DNA from: Jaapia argillacea MUCL 33604
Taxonomy: Eukaryota; Basidiomycota; Agaricomycetes; Jaapiales; Jaapiaceae
DNA: 64,000 bases
Direction of reading: 5' to 3'
Assembly: GCA_000697665.1 (NCBI GenBank)
Contig: KL197732.1
Coordinates: forward strand, 456,013-520,012
In this document: in pieces, positions 1 to 11,447 of the stretch
Numbering within the stretch: position 1 is the first letter of the stretch
Layout of the letters: the number at the start of each line of letters is the position of its first letter
Position numbers and translations under genes: made by a program
Notes under the pieces: model-generated
The model's input: only the letters and a program-made list of their open reading frames with translations
What the model was told of the DNA's origin: nothing
Databases searched by the model: none

Positions 1-7
1 GGTCGAG

Positions 8-3000
8 TTGGAAATGTTTGGTCACACGGAATCCATATCTCTGTGTGTTACGATGCTGGCACGCCACAATATTTTTATTGGTTATGATTGGTTGACCAAA
101 CACAACCCGGATATTAACTGGGTTGATAACACGCTCGTCTTTAGTTGCTGCCCCTCTGCTTGTGGGGTTCAGCCGCACCTCCTTCGTTGTGCCGATGTTG
201 GTCATTCACTTGGACTGGATGACGTTGATTTCCTTGACGATGACGGTGGTGATCTGGAATCTCACCTTAGGAGGGGAGATAGAGTCTTTGTAACTCATTT
301 CGAACCCGCTCGCGCACGAGCTACTGGCACGTTATCAACACAATTAGCCATCGATGCAGAGTCAAAACGCGAAAGGAAGCATTGGACCGAGATTGTATCT
401 CCACAATTCCATGACTTTATAGATGTTTCACCAAGGAGGATTTTGAGAATACCCCTGACTCGCGGATCTGGGATCACGCCATAGAATTGAAACCAGGTTC
501 GACACCTACGGACTGTAAATTATACCCACTATCGCCAAGCGAACAAAAGGAATTGGACGAATTCCTTGAGGAAAACCTGAAAACTGGACGTATCAGACCT
601 TCCAAATCGCCTATGGCATCACCCTTCTTCTTTGTCAAGAAAAAGGACGGACAATTGCAACCAGTACAGGATTACCGCAAACTCAACAAGATGACGATCA
701 AGAATTGTTATCCCCTTCCACTCATTGGAGAATTGTTTGATAAGCTAAAGAATGCCAAGTACTTCACGAAGCTTGATGTTTGCTGGGGATATAATAACAT
801 CCGCATCAAGGAAGGAGACGAATGGAAGGCCGCCTTTAGAACAAATCGAGGATTGTTCAAACCATTGGTTATGTTCTTCGGGTTAACCAATTCCCCTGCC
901 ACGTTTCAAACCATGATGAACAAAATCTTTCGTGAATTAATCAATGATGGCCACGTCATCATCTATATGGACGACATATTAATATTCACCGAAACCCTGG
1001 AGGATAATCGTCGAGTCACCAGACAAGTTCTGGAAGTACTACAACAACATAAGTTATACCTCAAACCAGAGAAGTGTGAATTTGAGAAGGAAAATGTGGA
1101 ATACTTGGGACATATTGTGTCTGCAGGACAAATCTCCCTGGACCCAGTCAAAGTTCAAGGAGTACTCAGATGGCCTTTGCCGAAAAATAAGCGAGACGTC
1201 CAATCCTTCCTCGGATTCTGTAATTTCTATCGACGATTTATCAAAGGGTTTAGTGAGATCGCACGACCCCTAAATGATCTCACTGGCAAGACCGACTTTC
1301 ACTGGACTGACAGTCAACAACAAGCTTTTGAAAAGCTCAAAGCCGCGATCACATCTACACCTGTCCTTCATCACCCCACTAACGCCGACAAATATCGTGT
1401 GGAAACGGATGCTTCCAACTATTCCGTGGGAGCAGTGCTCTCACAACATCAAGAAGGAAAATGGGTTCCAATCGCCTTCATGTCCAAATCGATGAACAAC
1501 GCTGAATGAAATTACGAAATTTACGACAAAGAAATGCTCGCGATAATGAAAGCTCTCAGGGAATGGCGTCACTATCTTCTCGGAGCGGAACAAGAGTTTG
1601 AGGTTCTTACCGACCATCAGAATCTCACGTACTTCTGCTCACCTCAGAAACTCAATCAAAGACAAGCACGTTGGTACACGGAATTGGCCGAATATCATTT
1701 CACACTTCAGCATAAAGCCGGCAAGGAAAATACGAAAGCCAACTTGTTGTCTCATCGTCAAGACCATAGCGATGGACGAGAAAATGATAACAGCGACATC
1801 ACCATGCTCAAGCCTCATTGGTTCCAACATTGGATGAGATCCAATGAGGTTGTCTTTGAAGGAAGCGACACGGCCATCTTGGGAATGATAAAACACGCTA
1901 GAAGGAAAACAGATAAATCAGTGGAGATTGCTCTTCAAACAAAGAAGCCAGGCTTCGAGGAGCATGACGGAATAATAGAATGGAAAGATCGGATATACGT
2001 TCCGAAAGACCTGACAATTCGCGAAGAGATAATCCGACATCATCATGACGTACCCGAAGCAGGACATCCTGGTGCCGCCAAAACTCAACAATTGATCACA
2101 CGAGACTATTGGTGGCCCACGATACAATACAATGTCAGGAAGTATGTCGAAGGATGTGTCGATTGTCAACGCGCGAAACCCCGTTGAGGTGCTACACACA
2201 CTCCTTTACACCCAAATCAAATACCGGATTTGCCTGGAGAAATAATCAGTATCGACATGATTGGTCCATTACCAATTTCCAAAGGATGTGACGCTCTCCT
2301 TGTCATAACCGATCACCTAGCCAAAAATATACGACTCCTTCCCATCACCACAGAGTTATCAGCACCAGGAGTCGCCCGACTCTTTCGTGATCGATGGTGG
2401 TGCGAATTCGGATACCCCCAAAAAGTCGTCAGTGATCGAGGAACTCAATTCATGTCTAACTTCATGAAAGAGCTCCATAGCCTTATGGGAATCAGTATGA
2501 ACCCGTCAACTGCCTATCATCCTCAGACCAATGGTCAAACAGAACGTGTAAATCAAGAGGTTGAACTATATCTCCACATCTTCATTAACCATCATCAGGA
2601 TGACTGGTATGATTGGATCTCCCAGGCCAAATTCGCATACAACAACAAACCACACTCCACTACGGGTTACTCTCCTTTTTATTTATTATACAGCAGACAT
2701 CTGTGGACCAGAGTCAACTATCGAAGGAAAGCAAACAATGAGTCTGTTCAAGACTTCCACAATCGCATGCGCAAAACTTGGGACGACGCCAAAGCTGCAA
2801 TGGCCAAAGCGCAAGAACAGATGAAACTCTATTATGATTGCAAGAAGTCTGACTCTTACCATTTCAAGGTTGGCGACATGGTCTGGTTGGAAGCAATGAA
2901 TATCACAACAGATCGTCCAATGAAGAAATTGGATGACAAATGATACGGCCCTTTTAAAATCATAAAACAACATGGATCCGCCTATGAACTTGCCCTCCCC

Positions 3001-3381
3001 ATCGAATGGAAGAAGCGTCGTATCCATCCAGTCTTCAATGAGGCTTACTTCTGTCCTTTCAAAAAAGGCGAATATAGTACTCAGAAGAAGCCTCCTCCTC
3101 CTCCTACGATTGTCAGTGACGGTTCAGAGCAAGAAATCGAAACTCTGATCCAATACCGTGAACATAACGGTAGTATCCAGTATATGGTCAAATGGAAAGG
3201 ACAACCTTCTGGGGATAATCAATGGATGGATTGGAAGTTTGTAAAGGAGCAATGTGAGGATTTGATGAAGAAGTTCCACAGGGAACATCCGGCCTATAGA
3301 CCGCCCGAGAAGCTGATCTTACGCTCTCTGCAAGTCCGTGCGCTGCCCCATGACATGTTGGACTATAATGACGATCCATGA
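8..3381 (+). pseudogene. Broken Gag-Pol polyprotein of element A (PR-RT-RH-IN-chromodomain)
   Basis: Visible parts in order are the end of the aspartic protease (IGYDWLTKHNPDINW near 80-120), reverse transcriptase with the YMDD box at 964-975, RNase H (VETDAS near 1400), the HHCC zinc finger of integrase (about 2035-2180), the integrase core (Asp near 2255, Asp near 2432, Glu near 2540) and a chromodomain (about 3120-3290, ending YMVKWKGQPSGDNQW). The frame is lost near 427 by an apparent 1-nt deletion. In-frame TGA codons stand at 1507-1509, 2185-2187 and 2941-2943, each where related proteins carry arginine, so CGA to TGA decay is likely. The copy is therefore dead without repair. All domains are recognised directly from translated motifs. 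Confidence 0.88.
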
Positions 3382-3407
3382 GGACATGGACCTTGGGAGG
3401 GGGGTAA

Positions 3408-3710
3408 TGTCACGTTCTTTTTGCTTTTGATCACCTGATCCATAGAACATTCCTTACTATTCCGACCTGTAGCATTAACGACTCTTTTGACTCAGTATGA
3501 CGCCTTATTGCACCATCGGACTATTATTAGACCAACCATGTAGTATATAGGCTTGTACCACTTTAATGCAAACGCCAGTCTTGAGCTGGTCTATTCCAAA
3601 CCAGCCACACCTGTGTGTCATCGGTCGACCTCATTACTCCTTGCTGCTACTCGCACTCCTCATCCGGCGCTGCTGCCAGTCACATCCCTGGTTGTTGTTT
3701 GTTGCTGACA
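3408..3710 (+). repeat. 3' LTR of element A
   Basis: The LTR starts TGTCAC three bases after a G-rich polypurine tract and ends CTGACA, giving matching TGTCA/TGACA termini (303 bp). A TATATAGG box near 3544 would place transcription start about 30 nt downstream. The end point is inferred from the terminal match and from the point where element B sequence resumes. Confidence 0.75.
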
Positions 3711-4876
3711 GGCTGATAAAGAAATGTGCAGTTGGGGTGATGCGATTGAAAAGGAAGATGGTTTGGGTGACAGTCAACATGGTGTCGGCAGTGGGTTTTT
3801 GGTTGGGAGATGAGGGTAGACAATGGTTGAGTTGGTGAGGAAGCTGTTAGGCTGAGTTGCTGCTGATGTTGCTAGAGTATTCACTGAGGAATGGAGTGTT
3901 GCAGCTTTGCCAGATGTGCTTTTATACATTCTGGGTTCAGACATTTTGACAATACTTCTGGTACTCATAGATAATTCTCCTTTGTTGTCCATTCTATCTC
4001 TCTGTTGATCCAGAAATGTGTCCATTAAGGTACCTTGAGTAGTGTTAGGACAATTTGCACTGATTTTGGATCCTTTGGATCCTTCTGGTGGAATAATTCA
4101 ACTAATTCTGCTGAATTGTGTAGATTTCCAATATCTTCCCAAGTATTCTCTGAATCAGGGTAACCTTTCCATTTGACTAGATACTTGATCTTCTTTGTGT
4201 CCCCAAAGAACTTCGATTTGACAACTTCTTCTGCCTCATATTCTTCTTCTCCTTTGATTACATCTAGTGGTGGCTGTGGGAAATTGACTCTGTGTTCTTC
4301 AGTTTCTTTGTATGGTGTAAATAATCCTGCATGGAAAACCTGGCCATCAATGGTCTCTTTACACTATTTTCAATGTCTTGTATCTTCCTGGACATCCCAT
4401 TAGTACAGGGTCATGGCATGATCTGACTACCTTGCGTTGTAATTCTATGTCCTTAGGGACATAGATCTTTCCTCAATATAGAATTAATCTGTCTTCTAAT
4501 CCCTTCTTTAGAGATTGTGGTCCTTGCTTCATTATGATGTCTAGTGCTGCTGCTACTGACTTGTCAAGTTCTGTATGATTTTGAATCTCCTCTTTGAGTC
4601 CTAAATCTCCTTCTAATGTTGTGATCACAGTTCGTATTCTGAGTTGAACTTGTCATGCTAGTATGGGGGAGCGGGCTGAGGGGTTTCCATGGCCCATGAT
4701 GTTGACTGTTTTTGTGAAAAGATTGGGGCCTAGTAATACTCTGTCTGAATTGTCTGTACCCACCCCCTCTTTATGGTCTTGTCATCTCAAAAGACTGTCA
4801 GATTTATTTGCCTTCCCCAGTTTGTGAATTAACTCAAATTTGAATCTTGTGAGAAATTGGGCCCAATGGGCCTGTC

Positions 4877-5289
4877 TGTTACAAACCATGCCTCAGTAGG
4901 ACTATTTTAACTTTTCTTTACTTCACTTTACTTCATCATCATTTGACTACAGACTACAGACTGCAGACTGCAGACTATGGACTCCTATTTTCCTTTGACT
5001 CACCTTGACTCCTTTCTTACTCATCATTACTACAGACTACGGACTGTGCCTACTATGGACTATGCTTCTATCCAGTATATATACCTGCCTGTACTCGCTA
5101 ATAGTCCCCATCTTGTTCACTTCGTCAATACAAGTCATTACTTGCATTCCTACAAAGTCCAACTTGGTCTCTGTCTGATTTCCTCTCTTTATCATCCTCA
5201 TACCGCCTCACTCTATGTTGCAACCTAAGTACCATCAGAGAAGTACACTGTCTTGACTTCGGTACTTCATTGAAGTAATGACTTTAACA
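4877..5289. repeat. Solo LTR nested in element B, with 5-bp TSD CTGTC
   Basis: The 413-bp block starts TGTTAC and ends TTAACA. It is flanked by CTGTC on both sides (4872-4876 and 5290-5294) and interrupts the pol gene of element B between segments that are contiguous in element C (near 13320). This is the signature of an LTR element reduced to one LTR by recombination. It contains short ACTACAG/ACTGCAG reiterations near 4945-4975 and no coding region. Confidence 0.88.
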
Positions 5290-7417
5290 CTGTCAGGGCT
5301 TAGTTTCTGTGTGTTTTGGAAGTATTCTAGGTTCTTGTGATTGGTATATATTTTGATTGGATGTATGCATCCTCAAGGTAATGATGCCATGCTTCCAGAG
5401 AACAGATGATTGCCAGGAGTTCCTTATTATAGATGTTGTGATCTTGTTTGGTGTCTGTTAATGATTTGGACAGGTAGGCAACTGGGTGCCATTTACTTTC
5501 TTCTTCCTTCTGTGTCAATACTGCTCCTGTGGCATAGTCAGATGTGTTGCATTCTACCTGAAATTCTTTGGCAGTATCTGGCACCACCAAGGTTGGAGAC
5601 AATGTGAATGCTATTTTCAGGGCATTGAATGCTTCCTGACATTTGGGTGTCCATTCCCACTCATGATCTTTCTTGGTTAATTTTAATAGTGGCTTTGCAA
5701 TTTCAAGAAATCTTTGATAAATTATCAGGAGAAACTACAGAATCCAAGGAATGATTGGACTTCCTTGACTTTCTTCGGTTCCAGCCATTCCATGATTCCT
5801 GCCACCTTGATCAGATCCATTTCGACCAAATTGTGAGATACAATTAACCCCAAATATTTGAATTTTGGTACTTCAAATATGCATTTCTCTAGTTTGAGGT
5901 ATAAGTCATGATCCTCCAAAATTTCCATTATGTGATGTAGAATTTTACAGTGATGGGTGAGATCCTTTGTGAATATCAGAATGTTGTCTAGGTATACAAC
6001 AACATAACCTTCATTGATGAGTTCTTTGAATAGTCTGGAAGGTTGCATGGGAATTAGTGAGTCTGAAGAACATGACACAAGGTTTGAATAGACCTCTATT
6101 TATTTTGAATGCAGCCTTCCATTCCTTGATCCTGACATTGTTGTATCCCCATTGAAGATCTAGTTTCGAATAAATTCTCGCTCCCTTCAACTTGTCAACC
6201 AATTCTGATATCAAAGAATTGGGTATGCATTCTTGACTGTTTGGGAGTTTAGATATCAGTAATCTTGAGTTGGTCATAGTTTTCCATCCTTCTTTTTGAC
6301 AAAGCAGAATGGCGATGATAGTTGAGGGTTTGGAGGGTTGTATATATACCCTTTTCATAGTGTTTCTTCCAAGAACAAGTCGAGTTCTTTTTGTTCTGCC
6401 AGTGATAATGGATATGTTTTGCAGTTATTCAGCTTCCATCCTTCCTTGAGTTCAATCGTGTGGTCCCAGGGTCGTGATGTGGGGAATCTCTCTGAAGCTC
6501 TTTTTTCAAACACTTTTCTATATTTCTGATATTCTTTGGGGACCATCTCTTCTAGTGTTTTCTCTTTCTGTCCTTGAGTGGCCTTCTCCACTAATTTGAT
6601 TGATTTATTTTCGTGTGCCCTAATCTGTATGATGGCTGGATGTTCTGTGTTGTAATCATTATCGTCTTCTGGTAGGAGATCATTAATTTGAACTCTATAT
6701 GCTTTGATTCCCTGATATACCCAATCAGGAGCATCCTTCTCAATTTGAATTGCCTTGTCATTCATCCAGAGTTCTCCTGATAACTTCATATTTCATTTGT
6801 GTGGTTTTGTTCATGTGGTCCTGATGACTGGTGGTTCTGATTTAACCCTTGCTTTGGGTGGTTGTAATTCGGGTTTTTTTTGTGTGGTTACTCATTCTTC
6901 TGATACATTGCAAGTGTGAGGGCATCATGTGAATTGAGGACATAAGATTGCCAGTTGATCTCTGGATTGTGTTTGAGTAACCAGTCACTTCCTAGTATGA
7001 TGCTACTTTTTCCAATGTTGGTTACATATTGACTATTCTTTTCTTTGTGTTTTCCTCCTTCCCATCCATATATCTGAATTCCCAATTCAACATAGTCATT
7101 GATTTCCCCATTTATATTCTCCATGTTGTCGACGTTATGGACAGGTATGGGTCTTGCTAATTTCTGGAGGTTCATTTGTTTCTTGAGTGTGTATTCATAA
7201 TTGATTAGATTTCCAGTGGCTCCACTGTCAATTAGAGCTTCTATTGTGGCAGTTTTGTTTCTCTCAATAAGTTCAACCTGAATATGCAGTGAAGGAGTTC
7301 CTGAATTCCTAAGTGTGGATACATTTATAGAATCTGGAGTGTCCAAAATATTATATCTGTTACAATTCTGAGAGAAATGGCTGTTCACCTTATCATCCAC
7401 CACCAATGGAAGGTGTT

Positions 7418-7427
7418 TCAAAAACCC
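7418..7427 (-). promoter_or_regulatory. -1 ribosomal frameshift site, gag/pol of element B
   Basis: On the minus strand the gag frame ends ...Lys-Leu-Gly-Phe-stop. The last two sense codons form the slippery heptamer G GGT TTT (7421-7427), followed at once by TGA (7418-7420). The protease ORF continues in the -1 frame. The same site occurs in element C with TAA as the stop. Confidence 0.7.
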
Positions 7428-9721
7428 AATTTAGAAAGATGTTCTTTCATTCCTTGAATGACTTCCCCCTTCTCATCATCTGCTGTTCCATTCAGCAATA
7501 CTTTGATAGGACCCCTGATAATCATGGTTAATGTCAGTCTGGGATTTTTGGAGCCATGTCCGGATGCGACACCCCTTGGGATGTCGCCAGTACGTCTGGA
7601 TGGAGACCTAACATCACAAAATACCAATTTTTTGTCTGGACATTAGCACAACATAAATATTTTCTCACGTGAAATTTCCTTGAAAATGCCTATGTAGGGC
7701 AATAAAACTTCTTAATTTGGATATGATGGTTTTGAAGGTCAAAAATACCAATTTTTGTCTGAGTTTGGACGGACCCCAAGGCCTACTGACACCCATTGTC
7801 CGGACTTTTCCTCTGAGGTGTCTGTAACTTTGGTGTTCCTGTTGTCCAGATACGATTTGAGCTCCTGCTGCGTGGGTGCCAATTTTGTCTGTGTGCAGAC
7901 CAACATTAACTGCAATTATTAGGGGTCCTACTTTAATCCTTTCCAGAGTAGATCAAGGTTGTTGTTGTTCTTCTTCCACTTCTACTTCTGCTACCTGTGC
8001 CTAGAACTTATTAGGGAATCGTCCTTGTCCTTTGATGGGACATTTGTTAGAGAAGTGTCCTGGTTCTCAACAACAGAAACAAGCTCCTTTCTCCCTAAAT
8101 GACTTCCCTTCTACATCAGTGAGTTTGCAGAATTGTCCAGTGGCTCCTGATCATTTGATGTGGGTGGCATCTATGTCCATAGGTACTCCCATATCTAAGT
8201 TTGACTGATGTCCTTGATTGTATGATGGAGGATGTTTGGTCGTATCAGGGTAGATGGGTTTGGACTTCCAGAAACACCATGATTCTTTGTTTCTTGCTTG
8301 TTCTCAAAGTAGGTCTTCTTTGATGGCAGCTGCTTTGAATTCAGCAAATGTGGCAGGTGGTGTTGGAATATGTATGAGGACTTGAGAATATCCCAATTGA
8401 GTCCTCATTTGAAATATTCCCATAAGGCTAAATCATCAAACTTGGTGTGGTAAGTGAGATCTTTGAATTTGGCAACATACTGATCTACAGTAGCATGTCC
8501 CTGATGGAGGTTCTGGATCTACATTCTTGCTGTTGCCCCTTTGTCTAGTTCTCCAATGCTGTCTTTAGTGCTTTAGCAAATTTGTCCTAACTGGCACTTA
8601 TTTTTAGGGCCTCTGCTTCTTTCTTATCAATATCCTCCAATAATTTCATTGCCCAGGATCCTGCCATCTGTTCTTTCATAAATGATAGACTATAGGTTAC
8701 TTTGGCCCATTCATCTTTGAAATCGTCTGGATTGGTGCTGAGTACAAGTTTGATTTCCGAAAGAAATTTATCAGTCTTTCAGCGATCTCTGGTGAAGGGA
8801 GTGGGTGCAGCAAGTTTGGGTCCTTTGTTACTAGTGGCTATAGTTACAGCTGGCAGTGGTTGAGGATTCGGTTGCGGTGCAGGTGGAGAAGGTGGTCTTC
8901 AAGGTTGGAACATAATTGGGTCTAGGGGATTAGGTGGATTGATGAAAGGATGTTTGGTTTCTATAGGTTCATCTTCGTAAGGATCAATTTGGTCAGTTTC
9001 AAGGTTCTGTGTCTCGGTTGGTACAGTGTTAGTACCAAGTAATTGTTGTATGGTGTGATCCTCTTCAATTAGATCTTCTTTGTCCTCTTCTGGGTCAGTG
9101 TTGTTTGATGCTTGTAGTGTCCAACTTGATGTAATCATATGAGTAGCTTGTAAAATGCTTTCAGGGAGTCTATCAAGTGGTTCTCTGTTGCATAATCTAG
9201 ATGGGGCATGTGACAGAGGTTTGGAGGCTGGATTGGATCATATCCAGGGAGTTCTGGGTCTTGAATATGGATTGTGATAAGGTAGTGCTTCTGAAGCAGG
9301 TGGTTCAGGTATAGAGAATGCTGCTAGATATCCCTGAGAGATTGATAATGGTTCTGGTTCTCATGGGGATAGGGCACGTAGTTGTTCTCATTCCCAATTG
9401 ACATAGGTGGGGAAATGTTCCCTATATGGGTATTGTGGACCATTTGCAAATTGGACTGCCCCATCATTTTCACTCCAGAGAAGTAATTGTCCATCTGGGG
9501 TGTAGAGTAGCTGGGTCATTGGGTTGTATTGTGCTTGGGGAAAATGATCTTGAGTGACAGCTCTAACTTTGTCAACTGTTGCTGCTCTGATATTATTTTT
9601 GAATCTAGGTGAGGTTACTTGGCATTGTTTTGTGATGGCGGCTGTTTAGGAGTATTTGTGAAGGATTGTGTGGATGTTACGGAGTCTGATTAAGAGTTTA
9701 ATGATTATATTGAGAAGTTCT

Positions 9722-9947
9722 TGTTGGAATTCAGGATTTAGATTTCCATGCAAGCTCGAATGAGAACATTTGATAGAGTTTGAACATCTACCATTCTGTT
9801 GGGTATCTGCTTCCTTTCTGCTATTCCAGTTCCCTCCTTACTATATTTGGTATATAAGTGCCCTAGATACTAGATTGTACCCTATCATGTTTGCAAGAGA
9901 TTCTGTTTATCTCAGCCAAACACACCCTGGTTTCTATTATTTCTACA
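9722..9947 (+). repeat. 5' LTR of the copia-type element
   Basis: 226 bp starting TGTTGGAATTC and ending TTTCTACA. A second copy of the same length lies inverted at 19048-19273, and a 3'-terminal portion lies at about 19511-19663. TATATAAG near 9853 is a candidate TATA box. Confidence 0.88.
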
Positions 9948-10162
9948 CAAACACGATCTACCAATGTACTTGACTCCCTCAACTCTCTTGCTCTTGCCCC
10001 CTGGGCTGAATCCTTGCCTGCTTGAAGGCTGAACCTGTTGTTGATTGCCCACGCGAGGGCCAAATTGAACCTTGTCTTATTTAAGCCGAACCTTGTTGCT
10101 GTCGTCGTCACTTCTCATTGATTCCTGCCTTACTGCATTCTTGAGGCTGAATTCATAATTAC

Positions 10163-10597
10163 TGTTAGGAGCGCTTTAGCGACTGGTACTCAGGCTACGA
10201 CTTGAGGCTGTAGAGGATGACGAACGAGAGTGAAGGAATTGAAGGGTACGGCTAAAGAGCTGTATTATTCAAGTGGACAAGCTTAAGGAGTACAGGAGGG
10301 CGAGAGTGCCTTATATACTAGAGCCAGAGAGGTAGAACGTAGTAGAAAGGTATAGAAGGGGCTAAGAATAGCGTCTAAGGAATAGGAGAGAACATGATAG
10401 AAACATAGAGAATAAAATGGAAAGTCTGGGGAGTCGGTAACCTACCGAATGAGGTATGGATCAAGAAGCAAGTTAATAATAGTACAACGCGATATAATTA
10501 GAACAAGTCCGAGATAAGGCGTGGTAAGATGAGATAAGGAGTCTGAGATAAGATAAGATAATAGAGAAAATGAAACGGGTATACAGAAATCGTAACA
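10163..10597 (-). repeat. 3' LTR of element C
   Basis: 435 bp, plus-strand start TGTTAGGAGC, end CGTAACA, preceded by the target duplication ATTAC. It is paired with the LTR at 17904-18338. Confidence 0.92.
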
Positions 10598-10888
10598 CCA
10601 CCCCCTCTTCTAAGTCTGACATTGTCCCTAATGTCCTAGTTATCCTGCCACCTCTACTCATCTCCCCATCCATAGTTGGGTGCAGGGGGTTGAAAGGGGT
10701 TTGGCGTGGGAGGTGGGGGAATATCCAATGTGTTGGATGGGTTTGGGGTGAAAGTGAACGGGGTGCAGGGTATGTCGGTGGACTTGGGGGGGTTGTCTGC
10801 AGGGGAAGGGATGTTCAGGGTGAGGTTGTTGATAAGTTCTAGGAGGGATGTCATGCTGGTTGTGATTTGGTGAAGGTGGGAGTGGGCT

Positions 10889-11434
10889 CTATTTGAGCTC
10901 GTTAGAGGTCTCGAAGTTTTTGTAGTTGGGGGTATTACTGCGAGTGGGTGGGTGGTCAGGGTTGTCATGGTTGCAGAGTTGTTCCAGACATTCGCGAAGG
11001 AGGTCAAGAGGATCCCAACTGGTAGACGGAGGTGGCGATGGTGACGGGGTGTGCTGTGCAGTGATGATAATAGGGGGGTATGGACGAGGTGGCGAAGTAG
11101 AGAAGTTGGGCGTTCCTGACAAGGGTACTGTTGGTGGTGGAGGGGTGGGTGCGGTTTGCCAGGGACGTAAGACATCCTCCTCATTATATAGGTTGCCGAG
11201 GTGATACCCCACGTTTCCTTCCAGGTTGATTTGGAAGTGAATCTCGTGTACTGCGATTGGCTGATACGTGGCACATGTGGTGCTGATTACTAATTGGAGT
11301 AATTGGCTGTGCAGGTGGATGAGGGTTCCGCAGATGTATGTGCAGAGAATGATAAAAAGGTGGATTCCTTCCATCAGTAGGAGGACGAGACGGCAGATGA
11401 GGTTGATGATGGCATCGATTTCGCAGGTCAGCAT
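10889..11434 (-). CDS. Extra ORF downstream of pol in element C (ORF3), unrecognised
   Basis: A 181-residue ORF begins 14 nt after the pol stop codon. Residues about 8-50 are strongly hydrophobic (two Leu/Ile/Cys-rich stretches, possible membrane segment). The remainder is proline-rich, and a second proline-rich ORF in another frame (10654-11274) overlaps it. The position after integrase/chromodomain is where env-like ORFs occur in some LTR elements, but no envelope motif is visible. The homologous part of element B diverges soon after pol, so conservation cannot be shown. It may be a real third gene or simply an open 3' untranslated region. Confidence 0.35.
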   Translation of the reverse strand: MLTCEIDAIINLICRLVLLLMEGIHLFIILCTYICGTLIHLHSQLLQLVISTTCATYQPIAVHEIHFQINLEGNVGYHLGNLYNEEDVLRPWQTAPTPPPPTVPLSGTPNFSTSPPRPYPPIIITAQHTPSPSPPPSTSWDPLDLLRECLEQLCNHDNPDHPPTRSNTPNYKNFETSNELK

Positions 11435-11447
11435 GTTGCTGGAATAT

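Larger units (their letters stand above)
1..3710 (+). mobile_element. Ty3/gypsy element A (chromovirus), 5' end outside window
   Basis: The window opens inside the protease of a Ty3-type LTR retrotransposon. The order protease, reverse transcriptase, RNase H, integrase, chromodomain, polypurine tract (3395-3404) and 3' LTR (3408-3710) is complete from there. A C-terminal chromodomain puts it among the chromoviruses. The sequence right of the LTR is the 3' part of element B, so A appears to have inserted into B. The 5' LTR and gag are not visible, so the target duplication (predicted to be the bases from 3711) cannot be tested. A retains many CpGs, unlike B, which suggests it is the younger insertion. 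Confidence 0.9.
3890..8890 (-). pseudogene. Degenerate gag-pol of element B
   Basis: Recognisable pieces on the minus strand are gag (about 8890-8160), a CCHC zinc knuckle near 8060-8100, gag end and frameshift site (7418-7427), protease with DSGATGNLI (7421-6888), RT (6358-5725), RNase H (5602-5327) and the end of integrase with a chromodomain-like tail (about 4300-3890). The RT active site reads YLDN rather than YLDD, which would remove a catalytic aspartate. Frames change repeatedly and stops are common, so this is a pseudogene. The RNase H/integrase junction is split by the solo LTR at 4877-5289. Element C's pol was used as the guide for alignment by eye. Confidence 0.82.
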
